In this document: piece after piece, positions 1 through 8,341 of the stretch
Layout: the number at the start of each line of letters is the position of its first letter
Position numbering within the stretch: the stretch's first letter is position 1
DNA from: Collinsella aerofaciens
GTDB lineage: Bacteria > Actinomycetota > Coriobacteriia > Coriobacteriales > Coriobacteriaceae
Assembly: GCF_015670745.1 (NCBI RefSeq)
Contig: NZ_JADPCH010000008.1
Coordinates: forward strand, 26,351-90,350
Direction of reading: 5' to 3'
DNA: 64,000 nt
Made by a program: the position numbers and the translations under genes
Notes under the pieces: generated by a model
What the model saw: the letters and a program-made list of their open reading frames with translations, nothing else
Told to the model about the DNA's origin: nothing
Database searches by the model: none

Positions 1-49
1 TGATGTCTCTGCCTCCCCGGCGCCTCATCTATAGCTGCCGTTTCCCCAT

Positions 50-90
50 ATAAAACCTGCCAAAATAAACCTGTCCCTTTTTGGTCGGTG
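50..90. repeat. GGGACAG-core palindrome, inverted copy
   Basis: The arm CCTGCCAAAA (56-65) faces TTTTGGTCGG (79-88) with the complement of GGGACAGG in the loop. It is the reverse complement of the element at 3610-3646, with the outer part of one arm degraded (TCGG instead of CAGG). It lies upstream of the ABC exporter genes. It could be a terminator for a gene left of the window; the function is unknown. Confidence 0.75.
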
Positions 91-138
91 CGAAATGGGT
101 AATACTAAAGAGTTATCCGACCAGATGGGAGCCGATTG

Positions 139-840
139 ATGGCCTATATCGAATTCAAAGACGTCGTCAAAGCATACGGCGAGGGCGATGCCCGCATTCA
201 TGCGCTCGACGGCGCGAGCTTTACGGTCGAGCGCGGCGAGCTCGCCATCATTCTGGGTGCTTCGGGTGCCGGCAAGACCACGGCGCTCAACATTCTGGGC
301 GGCATGGATACGGCGACCTCCGGCACCGTGACGGTGGACGGGCGCGACGTGAGCTCTGCCAACGAGGCGCAGCTCGTGGAATACCGCCGCGCCGACGTCG
401 GCTTTGTCTTCCAGTTCTACAATTTGGTCCCCAACTTGACGGCGCTCGAAAACGTCGAGCTCGCGGCGCAAATCTGCCCCGATTCGCTCGATGCCGAGCA
501 AACGCTTTGCCAGGTTGGCCTGGGCGAGCGCCTCGCCAACTTCCCCGCGCAGCTTTCGGGCGGCGAGCAGCAGCGCGTGTCCATCGCCCGCGCGCTGGCC
601 AAGAACCCCAAGCTGCTTTTGTGCGACGAGCCCACGGGTGCACTCGACTACAAAACCGGCAAGCAGATCTTGCAGTTGCTACAGGACACCTGCCGCAAGC
701 AGGACATCACGGTCATTATCATCACCCACAACTCCGCGCTGGCGCCCATGGCCGATCGCCTGATCCGCTTTAAGAGCGGCCGCGTGGAGAGCGAGACGGT
801 CCAACAAAATCCCGTGCCTATCGAGACGATCGAGTGGTAG
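139..840 (+). CDS. ABC exporter ATP-binding protein, MacB/LolD-type
   Basis: Nucleotide-binding subunit of 233 residues that would drive the FtsX-type permease encoded directly downstream. Visible motifs are Walker [10 protein letters not shown] (about residues 40-48), a Q-loop near FQFYNL, signature LSGGEQQR, Walker [13 protein letters not shown] and the switch histidine in IITHN. The GEQQR/TGALD form is typical of the MacB/LolD/FtsE class, which couples to mechanotransmission or peptide-export permeases. The ATG at 139 is preferred over a TTG at 136 because GGGAG lies about 8 bases upstream of the ATG. The permease start is within 6 bases of this stop, so the two are surely cotranscribed. 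The substrate cannot be told from sequence. Confidence 0.93.
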   Translation: MAYIEFKDVVKAYGEGDARIHALDGASFTVERGELAIILGASGAGKTTALNILGGMDTATSGTVTVDGRDVSSANEAQLVEYRRADVGFVFQFYNLVPNLTALENVELAAQICPDSLDAEQTLCQVGLGERLANFPAQLSGGEQQRVSIARALAKNPKLLLCDEPTGALDYKTGKQILQLLQDTCRKQDITVIIITHNSALAPMADRLIRFKSGRVESETVQQNPVPIETIEW

Positions 841-845
841 CGCCC

Positions 846-3611
846 ATGGACCAAGATTGCCAAAACAGCCAAAACCACGATACGGAGCACGCGGGCCGCG
901 ACCGGGAGTTCGCGACCTACCGTACCGCTCAAAGCTCAAACGATATGGTGCCGACGGTTTTTCGCCGTGGCATCTACCGCACGATTCGGGGCAGTCTTAA
1001 GCGCTTCCTATCTATCGTGGTCATCACTGCGCTTGGCGTGAGCGTGATGTGCGGCCTTAAGGCGGGCTGCGAGGATTTGTGCGATTCGGTCGACGCCTAT
1101 TTTGACCAGCAGAATGTCTATGACATTAACGTGCAGTCGACCTATGGCCTTACGCGCGACGATCTCGCGGCTATCCAAGAGGTCGACGGCGTCGAGACGG
1201 TCGAGGGCATCTACACCGAGACCGCCTACACCGCCGTGGGCACAACGCGCGAGCGCGTGGTCGTGCAAAGTCTCTCCAAGGAGAACATCGATCAGCCGGC
1301 GCTGGTGAGCGGCGATTTGCCCGAGAGCGCCGATGAAGTCGCGGTGACTTCGAAGTTCCTGAAGGCTTCGGGCAAAAAGCTCGGCGATACGGTGAGTTTT
1401 GCCGCCAATGACGCGAGCTCGTCCAACCAAAGTGCCAAGGATCAGTTTGCCGCGGGCGATTACACCATTACGGCCGAGGTCCTCGATCCTACCGACGTGA
1501 GCTCCGACTCGACAGTCAACGCCTTTCGCGCTGCTTCGGCTGCGGACTATAAGTTCTATGTGAGCGAGGATGCCGCGACATCTTCTTCCTACTCCGCAGT
1601 CCACGTGATCGTCGAGGGAGCCAAGAGTCTTAACTCCTATTCAGATGCCTACACGACAAAGATCAACGAGGTCAAAGGCAATATCGAGAAGATCCGCGAG
1701 GAGCGTGAGAAGGCGCGCGTCCAGGAGTTGACGGTTGACACGCCGTCAAGCTTGGATACGGCCGAGCGTCAGGCCGCCATGCTCTTTGGGATCGAGCAGG
1801 ATAACATCAACCGTATGGCCGAGGGCAGCGAGGAGCGCGTCCAGGCTCAGGCCGAGTTGGACCAGCGCCGCGCCGCCGCCGACCAGCATTTTGCCGATGC
1901 CCGCGCCGAGCTTTCCGATCTGGGCGAATGCACCTGGTACATTCAGGACCGCGGTAACATCGCAAGCTACTCGAGCGTCGAGAGCGACAGTTCTTCGATC
2001 GAGGCCATCGCCACGGTTTTCCCATTTATCTTCTTTGTCGTCGCTGTGCTCATCAGTCTTACCACCGCCACGCGCATGGTCGAGGAGGAGCGCACGCTTA
2101 TTGGCCTGTACAAGGCGCTTGGCTATTCACGCGAGCGCATCCTGTCCAAATACGTGGACTATGCGCTGTGGGCATGTCTGATCGGCGGCGTGCTCGGCAA
2201 CATCATCGGATTTGTGGGCCTGCCGCTGTTCCTGTTTACGGTGTTCGACGACATGTACTCGCTGCCCCAGATGCTGCTCTCGTACGACATCGTGTCCTCA
2301 ATCGTCTCGGTGGCGCTGTTTGCCGTGGGCGTGGTGGGCGCTACGATTATCGCCTGCCGCCACGAGATGGCCGAGACCCCGGCCTCGCTCATGCGTCCCA
2401 AGGCCCCACGCGCCGGCTCTCGCATCTTGCTTGAGCGCATCGGCTTTATCTGGCGCCGCATGGGCTTTTTGAACAAGGTGGCAGCACGTAACCTGTTCCG
2501 CTACAAAAAGCGCGCTTTTATGACCATCTTCGGTATCGCCGGCTGCACGGCGCTCGTGATCTGCGGTATGGGCATTCGCGACACGTCGGTGGCGCTTTCG
2601 CCCAAACAGTACGGGCATATCACGCGCTACGACCTGCTGGCGGTCGCCAATCCCGACGATTTTTCGCAGACGTGCGCGGCATTGGATGAGCGCAGCGCGG
2701 CCAATGATTTCAACGTGACCGTGACCTCGACCCTGCCGATTATGACCGACAACGTCACCTTTACGTTTGGCGGCAAGAGCGAGACCGTGCAGCTGATCGT
2801 GGTGCCCGATGACCGCACGGGTGACTTGGGCGATTACGTGCGTCTGGAGGATGAGTCCAATGAACCGCTGCCTTTGCGTGACGGAGACGTGTATCTGAGC
2901 AAGAGTTCACAGCTGGTGCTGGGGATTCAGCCGGGCGATACGGCTCACGTCCAGGATTCGTCGCTCAATGTTGCCAAGGTCAAAGTCAGCGACATTTCGC
3001 TTAACTATCTGGGCAACACGCTTTACATGACGCAGGGCACCTATGAGCGTGCGTTCGGTCGAAGCGCACGTCTTAACGGCGTCTTTGTGCTGCTTAAGGG
3101 CTCGTCGGCCGACCAGATTGCGTTTAGCAAGAATCTTAAGAGTGACGGTTGGCTTACGATTTCGAGTACGGCCGAGCATTGGGAAAACTATGAGGCGAAC
3201 TTTACGATCATCAATTCGGTTGTGGTGCTCGTGACCTTCATGGCAGCGTGCCTGTCGTTTGTGGTGGTGTTTACGCTGTCCAACACGAATATCTCCGAGC
3301 GCGAGCGCGAGCTGGCGACCATTAAGGTGTTGGGCTTCCGCCGCGGTGAGGTGCACCATTACGTCAACAAGGAGACGTTGATCCTCACGGCGATTGGCGC
3401 TGCGCTGGGCGTGCCGCTGGGCGGCTTGCTGGCCGAGAGTTTTACGTACATTTTGCAGATGCCGTCGCTGTACTTTGATGTCGAGGTCGAGCCGCTAAGC
3501 TACGTGCTCGCCGTGGTGCTTTCCTTTGGCTTTACGTTTATCGTCAACCTCGCCACCAATCGTACCCTCAACAAGATCGACATGGTCGGCGCCCTCAAGA
3601 GTGCCGAGTAA
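846..3611 (+). CDS. FtsX-family ABC transporter permease
   Basis: Large membrane protein of 921 residues. It has an N-terminal membrane segment (about residues 48-66), a long extracellular region with a charged, probably coiled-coil stretch (about 275-350), a central group of three or four membrane segments (about 380-510), a second extracellular domain, and a C-terminal group of three segments. This duplicated FtsX layout is that of single-chain permeases with a large ectodomain, as in antimicrobial-peptide or lipoprotein exporters. ATG 846 is taken as start. A GTG at 834 in the same frame overlaps the stop of the ATPase gene and could serve through translational coupling. A palindrome and a terminator-like hairpin follow at the stop codon. 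Confidence 0.9.
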   Translation: MDQDCQNSQNHDTEHAGRDREFATYRTAQSSNDMVPTVFRRGIYRTIRGSLKRFLSIVVITALGVSVMCGLKAGCEDLCDSVDAYFDQQNVYDINVQSTYGLTRDDLAAIQEVDGVETVEGIYTETAYTAVGTTRERVVVQSLSKENIDQPALVSGDLPESADEVAVTSKFLKASGKKLGDTVSFAANDASSSNQSAKDQFAAGDYTITAEVLDPTDVSSDSTVNAFRAASAADYKFYVSEDAATSSSYSAVHVIVEGAKSLNSYSDAYTTKINEVKGNIEKIREEREKARVQELTVDTPSSLDTAERQAAMLFGIEQDNINRMAEGSEERVQAQAELDQRRAAADQHFADARAELSDLGECTWYIQDRGNIASYSSVESDSSSIEAIATVFPFIFFVVAVLISLTTATRMVEEERTLIGLYKALGYSRERILSKYVDYALWACLIGGVLGNIIGFVGLPLFLFTVFDDMYSLPQMLLSYDIVSSIVSVALFAVGVVGATIIACRHEMAETPASLMRPKAPRAGSRILLERIGFIWRRMGFLNKVAARNLFRYKKRAFMTIFGIAGCTALVICGMGIRDTSVALSPKQYGHITRYDLLAVANPDDFSQTCAALDERSAANDFNVTVTSTLPIMTDNVTFTFGGKSETVQLIVVPDDRTGDLGDYVRLEDESNEPLPLRDGDVYLSKSSQLVLGIQPGDTAHVQDSSLNVAKVKVSDISLNYLGNTLYMTQGTYERAFGRSARLNGVFVLLKGSSADQIAFSKNLKSDGWLTISSTAEHWENYEANFTIINSVVVLVTFMAACLSFVVVFTLSNTNISERERELATIKVLGFRRGEVHHYVNKETLILTAIGAALGVPLGGLLAESFTYILQMPSLYFDVEVEPLSYVLAVVLSFGFTFIVNLATNRTLNKIDMVGALKSAE

Positions 3612-3646
3612 CCTGCCAAAAAGGGACAGGTTTATTTTGGCAGGTT
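3610..3646. repeat. GGGACAG-core palindrome (type A)
   Basis: Perfect 12-bp arms, AACCTGCCAAAA (3610-3621) and TTTTGGCAGGTT (3635-3646), around a 13-nt loop containing AGGGACAGG. The element overlaps the TAA of the preceding gene and is followed by TTATCTGG, a tail also present after the copies at 9726 and 56298. Confidence 0.9.
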
Positions 3647-3652
3647 TTATCT

Positions 3653-3698
3653 GGGCAAACGCCGGACACCTACGGGCGATCCGGCGTTTGCCCCGTTT
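3653..3698 (+). terminator. Hairpin terminator after the ABC exporter
   Basis: The 14-bp arms GGGCAAACGCCGGA (3653-3666) and TCCGGCGTTTGCCC (3680-3693) form a stable hairpin, followed by CGTTTTG. It is placed to end transcription of the two-gene exporter operon and may work in both directions, since the next gene converges. Confidence 0.75.
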
Positions 3699-3726
3699 TG
3701 CTGGGGATGTCTGTCGTTCAGTGCTC

Positions 3727-4047
3727 TTACTGGCCAATCCAGTGTTGCGCATAGCTCTTAATGTCCTCGGTAAAACCGTCAAGGTCGTCAAGGGTGATCA
3801 CGCTGTCGATAAGCAAATTGGCTATCTCGCGGTGCATTGTGCTGCGGCGAATGTCGTTTGCAATTACGCCTGAGGACAGCTTGTCTCTATTGAGGTGCTC
3901 TTCTAGTGCCCAAAATCTACTGGACGCTTCGCTGTCGCCGTTCAGCATCTCAACGTACTGGCTGATGAGCTTTTCCATATAACGTTCTTGCCATTGAGGA
4001 AGCATTTTCTTAAACAGCTTCCAGTCGCTTTCGGCTACGTCGCGCAT
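3727..4047 (-). CDS. Small conserved protein of unknown function
   Basis: Soluble, helical, charged protein of 106 residues with no membrane segment or recognised catalytic motif. It begins MRDVAESDWKLFKKMLPQWQ, a pattern I associate with short uncharacterised proteins of Firmicutes and Actinobacteria that are sometimes wrongly labelled multidrug transporter. The start at 4047 is chosen over an upstream ATG at 4089 because GGAGGA sits 5 bases before it. It faces the ABC exporter gene and shares the hairpin between them. No function is proposed. Confidence 0.8.
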   Translation of the reverse strand: MRDVAESDWKLFKKMLPQWQERYMEKLISQYVEMLNGDSEASSRFWALEEHLNRDKLSSGVIANDIRRSTMHREIANLLIDSVITLDDLDGFTEDIKSYAQHWIGQ

Positions 4048-4175
4048 ATGTCCTCCGCTCGTCAAACGGGCTTTCCATTTGCCTTTCATTCTATTTGGTT
4101 TTCGCTCGCAGGCGTGGATGAGAGGCTCTCTTTAGCCTTCGAGATTGGGCTTGAATGGGTCGTATGCCACAAAAC

Positions 4176-4315
4176 GGGCCTATCTACTACGTTTAATTGG
4201 ATACTCTCAATCATGCCGGGGAAACGAAAAATAAAACCGCAGGTAGAAGGCCTGTCGATTTTCAAAAAAGGCAGGTATGGTCGGCTCTCTCGAGTTAAAC
4301 GTAGTAAATAGGCCC
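4176..4315. repeat. Long inverted-repeat element (140 bp)
   Basis: Arms of 21 bp (4176-4196 and 4295-4315) match at 20 of 21 positions and begin GGGCCTATCTACTACG. The 98-base interior has weaker inner pairing and no ORF with a ribosome binding site. Together with the palindrome at 4378-4446 it fills the gene-free stretch 4048-4495, in which nothing else was recognised. Confidence 0.75.
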
Positions 4316-4377
4316 TTTTCTTGGCGCGTGGTCAGCTCAATGCTAATCTCCGTGCCGGAACTGGCCCAGTTGTTTGT

Positions 4378-4446
4378 AAGTTGCGGTGATATAGGGACTG
4401 TTTGGCGCTTTGGAGCCTCAAAACAGTCCCTATATCACCGCAACTT
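4378..4446. repeat. Palindrome with 26-bp perfect arms (type D)
   Basis: The arms 4378-4403 and 4421-4446 are perfectly complementary over 26 bp and include GTTGCGGTGATATAG and GGGACTGTTT. The 17-nt loop can pair further (GGC with GCC). Related elements lie at 5604-5666 and 12811-12875. It sits just beyond the end of the minus-strand HTH gene and could terminate it. Confidence 0.9.
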
Positions 4447-4495
4447 GGAAGGGGCGGGCGGTGTCGGATGAGTGGCGCTGGCTGGTTGGGGCGGT

Positions 4496-5416
4496 TTAGG
4501 CCTGTTTGCGGCACTTCCATTGTTTGCGACACCAGCGCATGAGCGCCTTTACGATGGGAATCGTGATGAGGATGATCCATGCAGGATGGGGCTGTCCCAA
4601 ACAGAGCCACATGTAGAGGAACCAAGCGATGGCGGCTGCTGGATAGACGCATTCAGTGAGCTTTGACAAATGGCGTCGATCGATAAAGTCACCAATCGCG
4701 TAGTAGACGGGAACCAAAAAGACGAGGAAAAGCCCCATGCCCCATGTGCCGTAGACAATGCCGAGCACCAGATAGGCGAGAGTGACAAGTGCGGGGAAGG
4801 GGAATTTGTTCCATGCACGTCCGACCTTGGTGTGGAAATGCTTGCCATGATGGTCGAGCTTGTCGTGTGCTTCCTTCCAGCTGGAAAACGTCTCGCCGTC
4901 GATGGTGACGGTGCCGTCGTCATTGGTACGCACGCTATGTCCATCGTCCTCAAGCGTATCGATATGCACGCCGCCCGGCCCCACATGCACCTCTTCGCCC
5001 TTGCGCTCGTTGGTCACATGGATGCCGCTCCAACCAACATGGACTTCCTCGCCTTTATTGGGATCAATGACGTGGATACCGCGCGCGAGGGAAATATCGA
5101 CAAGTGGTTTGTCACCGCAATCGGCGTGCTCGGCAGAATCCTCAGCCTCGTCAGCCACATCCGCCGTCTCGGTGTCGGCGCTACCGTCCTCCGGGCCGTC
5201 GGCATCGTTGGCCGCCTCCCCATATAGCAGCTTGTCCAACGACACGCCATACAGCGCGGCGAGCGCAATGAGGTTATCGGTATCGGGTGAGGACTCGCTG
5301 CGCTCCCATTTACTAACAGCCTGGCGGCTTACGCCCAGCTGGGCAGCAAGCGCCTCCTGAGAAAGCCCGGCAGCTTTACGGCGATCGACGAGGCGCTGTG
5401 CCATCGCAAGATCCAT
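4496..5416 (-). CDS. XRE-family regulator with C-terminal membrane domain
   Basis: Protein of 306 residues. Residues 1-60 are a Cro/CI-type helix-turn-helix (MAQRLVDRRKAAGLSQEALA, then VSRQAVSKWERSESSPDTDNL), the layout of a DNA-binding repressor or activator. An acidic linker (about 75-105) leads to a region with three GIHV/GVHI...GEEVHVG-like repeats, then three or four hydrophobic segments in the last 100 residues and a basic tail. This suggests a membrane-tethered regulator that senses an envelope signal, but that role is inferred. The start at 5416 has AAAGGAACC upstream; an in-frame extension to 5488 lacks a ribosome binding site. Confidence 0.85.
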   Translation of the reverse strand: MDLAMAQRLVDRRKAAGLSQEALAAQLGVSRQAVSKWERSESSPDTDNLIALAALYGVSLDKLLYGEAANDADGPEDGSADTETADVADEAEDSAEHADCGDKPLVDISLARGIHVIDPNKGEEVHVGWSGIHVTNERKGEEVHVGPGGVHIDTLEDDGHSVRTNDDGTVTIDGETFSSWKEAHDKLDHHGKHFHTKVGRAWNKFPFPALVTLAYLVLGIVYGTWGMGLFLVFLVPVYYAIGDFIDRRHLSKLTECVYPAAAIAWFLYMWLCLGQPHPAWIILITIPIVKALMRWCRKQWKCRKQA

Positions 5417-5603
5417 GGTGGTTCCTTTCGTTTGATGGTCGAATCGAATGAGCCGAGTATGCCGAGAACAACCGGTAGCGACCACCATTTCTAGTTAGAA
5501 TCTGCTCAAACCCTACCGCAACTACCGGTAGCAACCCCTAACGACCAGCCATTTTAGGACAAATGTCAATGCAAGTAGCAGCCAAGAGCTCCCACTCAGT
5601 AAA

Positions 5604-5666
5604 TTGCGGTGGAGTAGTTCCTAAATTCAGCCATTTGCGGACTAAGCAGGAACTATTTCACCGCAA
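5604..5666. repeat. Degenerate type D palindrome
   Basis: TTGCGGTGGAGTAGTTCCT (5604-5622) pairs with 5648-5666 at 17 of 19 positions. The sequence is close to the elements at 4378 and 12811 (GTTGCGGTGATATAG). The gene-free stretch 5417-5874 holds this element, the promoter region of the HTH gene and the hairpin at 5737-5845. Confidence 0.75.
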
Positions 5667-5736
5667 CTGAATTTCAGGTCAGGCACCCGCAGCAAGAAGG
5701 CGAATAGCCTCGGCCTCTCCAGTTACCGCAGGAGGC

Positions 5737-5845
5737 CCCAGGGCTTACCTCCCAAATCTTTCCGCAGGACGGAAGGACCCCGCCGCGCGAAGCGCACGGC
5801 GGGGTCCTGACATGTCCGAGGACGATTTGGGAGGTAAGCCCTGGG
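5737..5845. terminator. Compound hairpin downstream of pfkA
   Basis: An outer 22-bp perfect inverted repeat (5737-5758 with 5824-5845) encloses a small hairpin (TTCCG 5760-5764 with CGGAA 5770-5774) and a GC-rich 12-bp hairpin (5774-5785 with 5797-5808). It starts 30 bases beyond the pfkA stop and probably terminates that gene. The nested architecture is more elaborate than a simple terminator and there is no clear T-tract. Confidence 0.6.
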
Positions 5846-5874
5846 AGCTCCGATGGGGGCGGTTCCAGCCGAGG

Positions 5875-6954
5875 CTATTCGTCGCCGAAGCTGATGCCCA
5901 GCGCCTTGGCCTCGCGCACCAGATCACTCTGGGGGTCGACAAACTTGAGCTTGCCGGCGACATCCTCGAGCGGCATGTGGCACATTTTGCCGTCGCGCAG
6001 GGCAATCATGTAGCCAAACTCGCCGCGCAGGCAGCCGAGCGCTGCCTCGACGCCGCACTGAGTCGCAAAGATGCGGTCCTGGGCGTCGGGCTGACCGCCG
6101 CGCTGCGTGTGGCCGGGGATGGCGACGCGGGTCTCGCGACCGGTCTTGGCCTCGATCTCCTTGGCGATGTCGTACACGATTGACGGGCTCGTGCGCTCGG
6201 CGAGCTTCTTCTTGTACTCCTTCTTGGGCAGCGCCGCGTCCTCCTTGGAGATAGCGCCCTCGGCGACGGCCACGATAGTAAAGCGGCTGCCGGTCTCCAT
6301 GCGATGCTCGATGGTCTTGATGACGTTATCCATGTCGTAGGGAATCTCGGGAATCAAGATGACATCTGCGCCGCCCGCGACGCCGGCATACAGCGGGATC
6401 CAGCCAACCTTGTGGCCCATGATCTCGATAACGAACACGCGCCCGTGACTCGACGCGGTGGTGTGGATGTCGTCGATGCACTTGGTAGCGACGTCGATGG
6501 CGCTCGTAAAGCCAAACGTCAACTCGGTGCCCCAGGTGTCGTTATCGATGGTCTTGGGCAGCGCGATAACGTTGAGGCCCTCTTCGCGCAGGCGGTTGGC
6601 GGTCTTGGTGGATCCGTTGCCACCCAGCATAAACAGGCAGTCGAGCTGCAGCTTATGATAGGTGTGGACCATTGCGGGCACCTTCTCGACGCCGTCGGCC
6701 TCGGGAGTGTCCAGGCGCTTGAACGGCGTACGGCTCGTGCCCAGGATGGTGCCGCCGCGGGTGAGGATGCCGCTAAAATCGGCGGGAGTCATGACACGGA
6801 ATCTGCTGTAGATAAGGCCCTGGTAGCCGTCCTCAAAACCATAGATTTCGATAGGCTCTTCGCTGTTGGTCATAAGTGTTTTGACAATGCCGCGCATGGT
6901 GGCGTTGAGTGCCTGGCAGTCGCCGCCACTGGTAAGAAGACCGATCCTAAGCAT
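5875..6954 (-). CDS. pfkA: 6-phosphofructokinase
   Basis: Phosphorylates fructose 6-phosphate in glycolysis; 359 residues, within the usual size range. Visible motifs are the N-terminal nucleotide loop LLTSGGDCQALNATMRG, LGTSR, GGNGSTKTAN, PKTIDNDTWG with the catalytic aspartates, and IEIMGHKVGW with PEIPYD in the sugar-phosphate site. The lysine of PKTIDND and the glycine after GGN match the K124/G104 combination of ATP- or mixed-type enzymes rather than the classical pyrophosphate type (D104/K124). The aspartate normally in GGDGS is asparagine here. GGAAGG precedes the ATG at 6954. Monocistronic by spacing. Confidence 0.92.
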   Translation of the reverse strand: MLRIGLLTSGGDCQALNATMRGIVKTLMTNSEEPIEIYGFEDGYQGLIYSRFRVMTPADFSGILTRGGTILGTSRTPFKRLDTPEADGVEKVPAMVHTYHKLQLDCLFMLGGNGSTKTANRLREEGLNVIALPKTIDNDTWGTELTFGFTSAIDVATKCIDDIHTTASSHGRVFVIEIMGHKVGWIPLYAGVAGGADVILIPEIPYDMDNVIKTIEHRMETGSRFTIVAVAEGAISKEDAALPKKEYKKKLAERTSPSIVYDIAKEIEAKTGRETRVAIPGHTQRGGQPDAQDRIFATQCGVEAALGCLRGEFGYMIALRDGKMCHMPLEDVAGKLKFVDPQSDLVREAKALGISFGDE

Positions 6955-6992
6955 GATGAATCCTTCCGGGCAAGTTATAACATGCGCATAAG

Positions 6993-7025
6993 TTTACCCC
7001 CGCACACTGTTGACGCGGGGGTAAA
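6993..7025. terminator. Hairpin between Ntn-hydrolase gene and pfkA
   Basis: TTTACCCCCGC (6993-7003) pairs perfectly with GCGGGGGTAAA (7015-7025). It lies after the minus-strand hydrolase gene and before pfkA, with a TATAAC-like -10 for pfkA just below it. It probably terminates the hydrolase transcript, although the T-run is weak. Confidence 0.6.
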
Positions 7026-7094
7026 ACGTGTTAGCTCAAGCGTATGGAAATGTAAACAACGTCAGGCGAGCGTAAGGCCGACAGGCCTGGCTCC

Positions 7095-8180
7095 TTACAG
7101 TGCGAAGGCGTCGACGTCGCCCCAGTGGCGGCGCAGCGTAATAGCGGCGGCGGGTTCGGTATTGTCAAAGACGACCGACCATTGCGTATTGCTGGTGATG
7201 TCTTCCGGATTGGGTTCTTGCGCTGCGGCGCGCAGGGCTTCCCAGACAATCGTTTCGTCCTGGGCACCGACATGGGCGTCAAGGACATCGGCGATTGCGA
7301 CGGCGCGCTCTTTGCCATGGCCCAGCTCGCCATTCTTTTGGTTGGGCAGCACTTCGTCGCCATAGCAGGCGTAGAAGTTCGTAACCTGGCGTACGGGAGT
7401 CGCTTTGAAAGCGCGGTCCGGATCGCGCGGGTCCCATTCTACTACGCGCGCGTCACCGGCGGCGTCGTTGATAAAGAAGTGGTAATCGCGTCCTGCCATG
7501 GCGTGCATGTCGTAGGCGAAAAGCAGGTCGACAGCTTCTTGCGTGGTGGCGGCACGGTCGAGCACCAGACGGATGGCGAGCGAGGTGTTGATGACGGGAC
7601 GTTGCGTGTCCTGGTCACAGGGCTTGGAATCCAGGGTGAGTACGGCAATGGACACGCCGCATTCGTTAACACCATCGAGCTGGGCAAACGGGCCCATCAA
7701 CGCCGCGGCGCGTCCGGCGACGGAGTCAAGCGGAGTGTTATCGCCCAGGTTGTTAAGGGCGACAAGCCCGATGGAAGCATAGCCGCCGCGTGGGTGATTG
7801 CGCACCAGCAGCGCCGAGGTGTCGTCCTTAAAGTCGTAATTGCGACCGGTGCGCACGCGACCTTCGGCATCTACGGCGACAAAAGCGCTGCAGGCAAACT
7901 GGGGCGCCTGGACATGTGCCGGCACACCGGGCAGCACCTGCGCCACCACGGCATCGATGTAGGTCTGGTCGTCGCGCACGCCAGCGGCGATGATGCGATC
8001 GAGATCGTAGCCGTAGGCGATGTCGATTGCGTACAGGTCATAGCCATCCGCGTAGCCGGTCAAGCGTTTGAGCGACGCGGCGGACTTGATTTGCTTGTGA
8101 TAAACGATACCGGTGGCAGCGGCAAGGCCGACGGCGACTCCCGCGACACCGCAGGTGATGGCAATGTTACGTGGCTTCAT
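7095..8180 (-). CDS. Linear amide C-N hydrolase (Ntn family), membrane-anchored
   Basis: Protein of 361 residues related to choloylglycine hydrolase/penicillin acylase (N-terminal nucleophile) enzymes, which split linear amides such as bile salts, acyl-homoserine lactones or N-acyl amino acids. Residues 7-25 form a signal anchor. The putative nucleophile is C97 in APQFACSAFVAVD, followed by GRNYDFKDD, which matches the GRNFD element of the family; LVALNNLGDN and GVNECGVSIAVL follow. Because the nucleophile is about 96 residues from the start, activity should need removal of the leader or propeptide. Substrate is unknown; a bile-salt role is possible in a gut organism but unproven. Divergent from the M18 peptidase gene, with the promoters of both in 8181-8341. 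Confidence 0.82.
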   Translation of the reverse strand: MKPRNIAITCGVAGVAVGLAAATGIVYHKQIKSAASLKRLTGYADGYDLYAIDIAYGYDLDRIIAAGVRDDQTYIDAVVAQVLPGVPAHVQAPQFACSAFVAVDAEGRVRTGRNYDFKDDTSALLVRNHPRGGYASIGLVALNNLGDNTPLDSVAGRAAALMGPFAQLDGVNECGVSIAVLTLDSKPCDQDTQRPVINTSLAIRLVLDRAATTQEAVDLLFAYDMHAMAGRDYHFFINDAAGDARVVEWDPRDPDRAFKATPVRQVTNFYACYGDEVLPNQKNGELGHGKERAVAIADVLDAHVGAQDETIVWEALRAAAQEPNPEDITSNTQWSVVFDNTEPAAAITLRRHWGDVDAFAL

Positions 8181-8341
8181 GACGGCTCCTCTCGTCCTGT
8201 TAGCGCAATTGTCGCAAAAGGAGCGCGGGCATGATGGCTCAACTTGGTGAGTGGCGCGGAATTAAGCACGGAATGAAGAGTGCGGCGCTGGCGTGGCGGG
8301 GTATGCTGGAGGGGACCATCAACCCAGCGAAAGGGGAGAGC

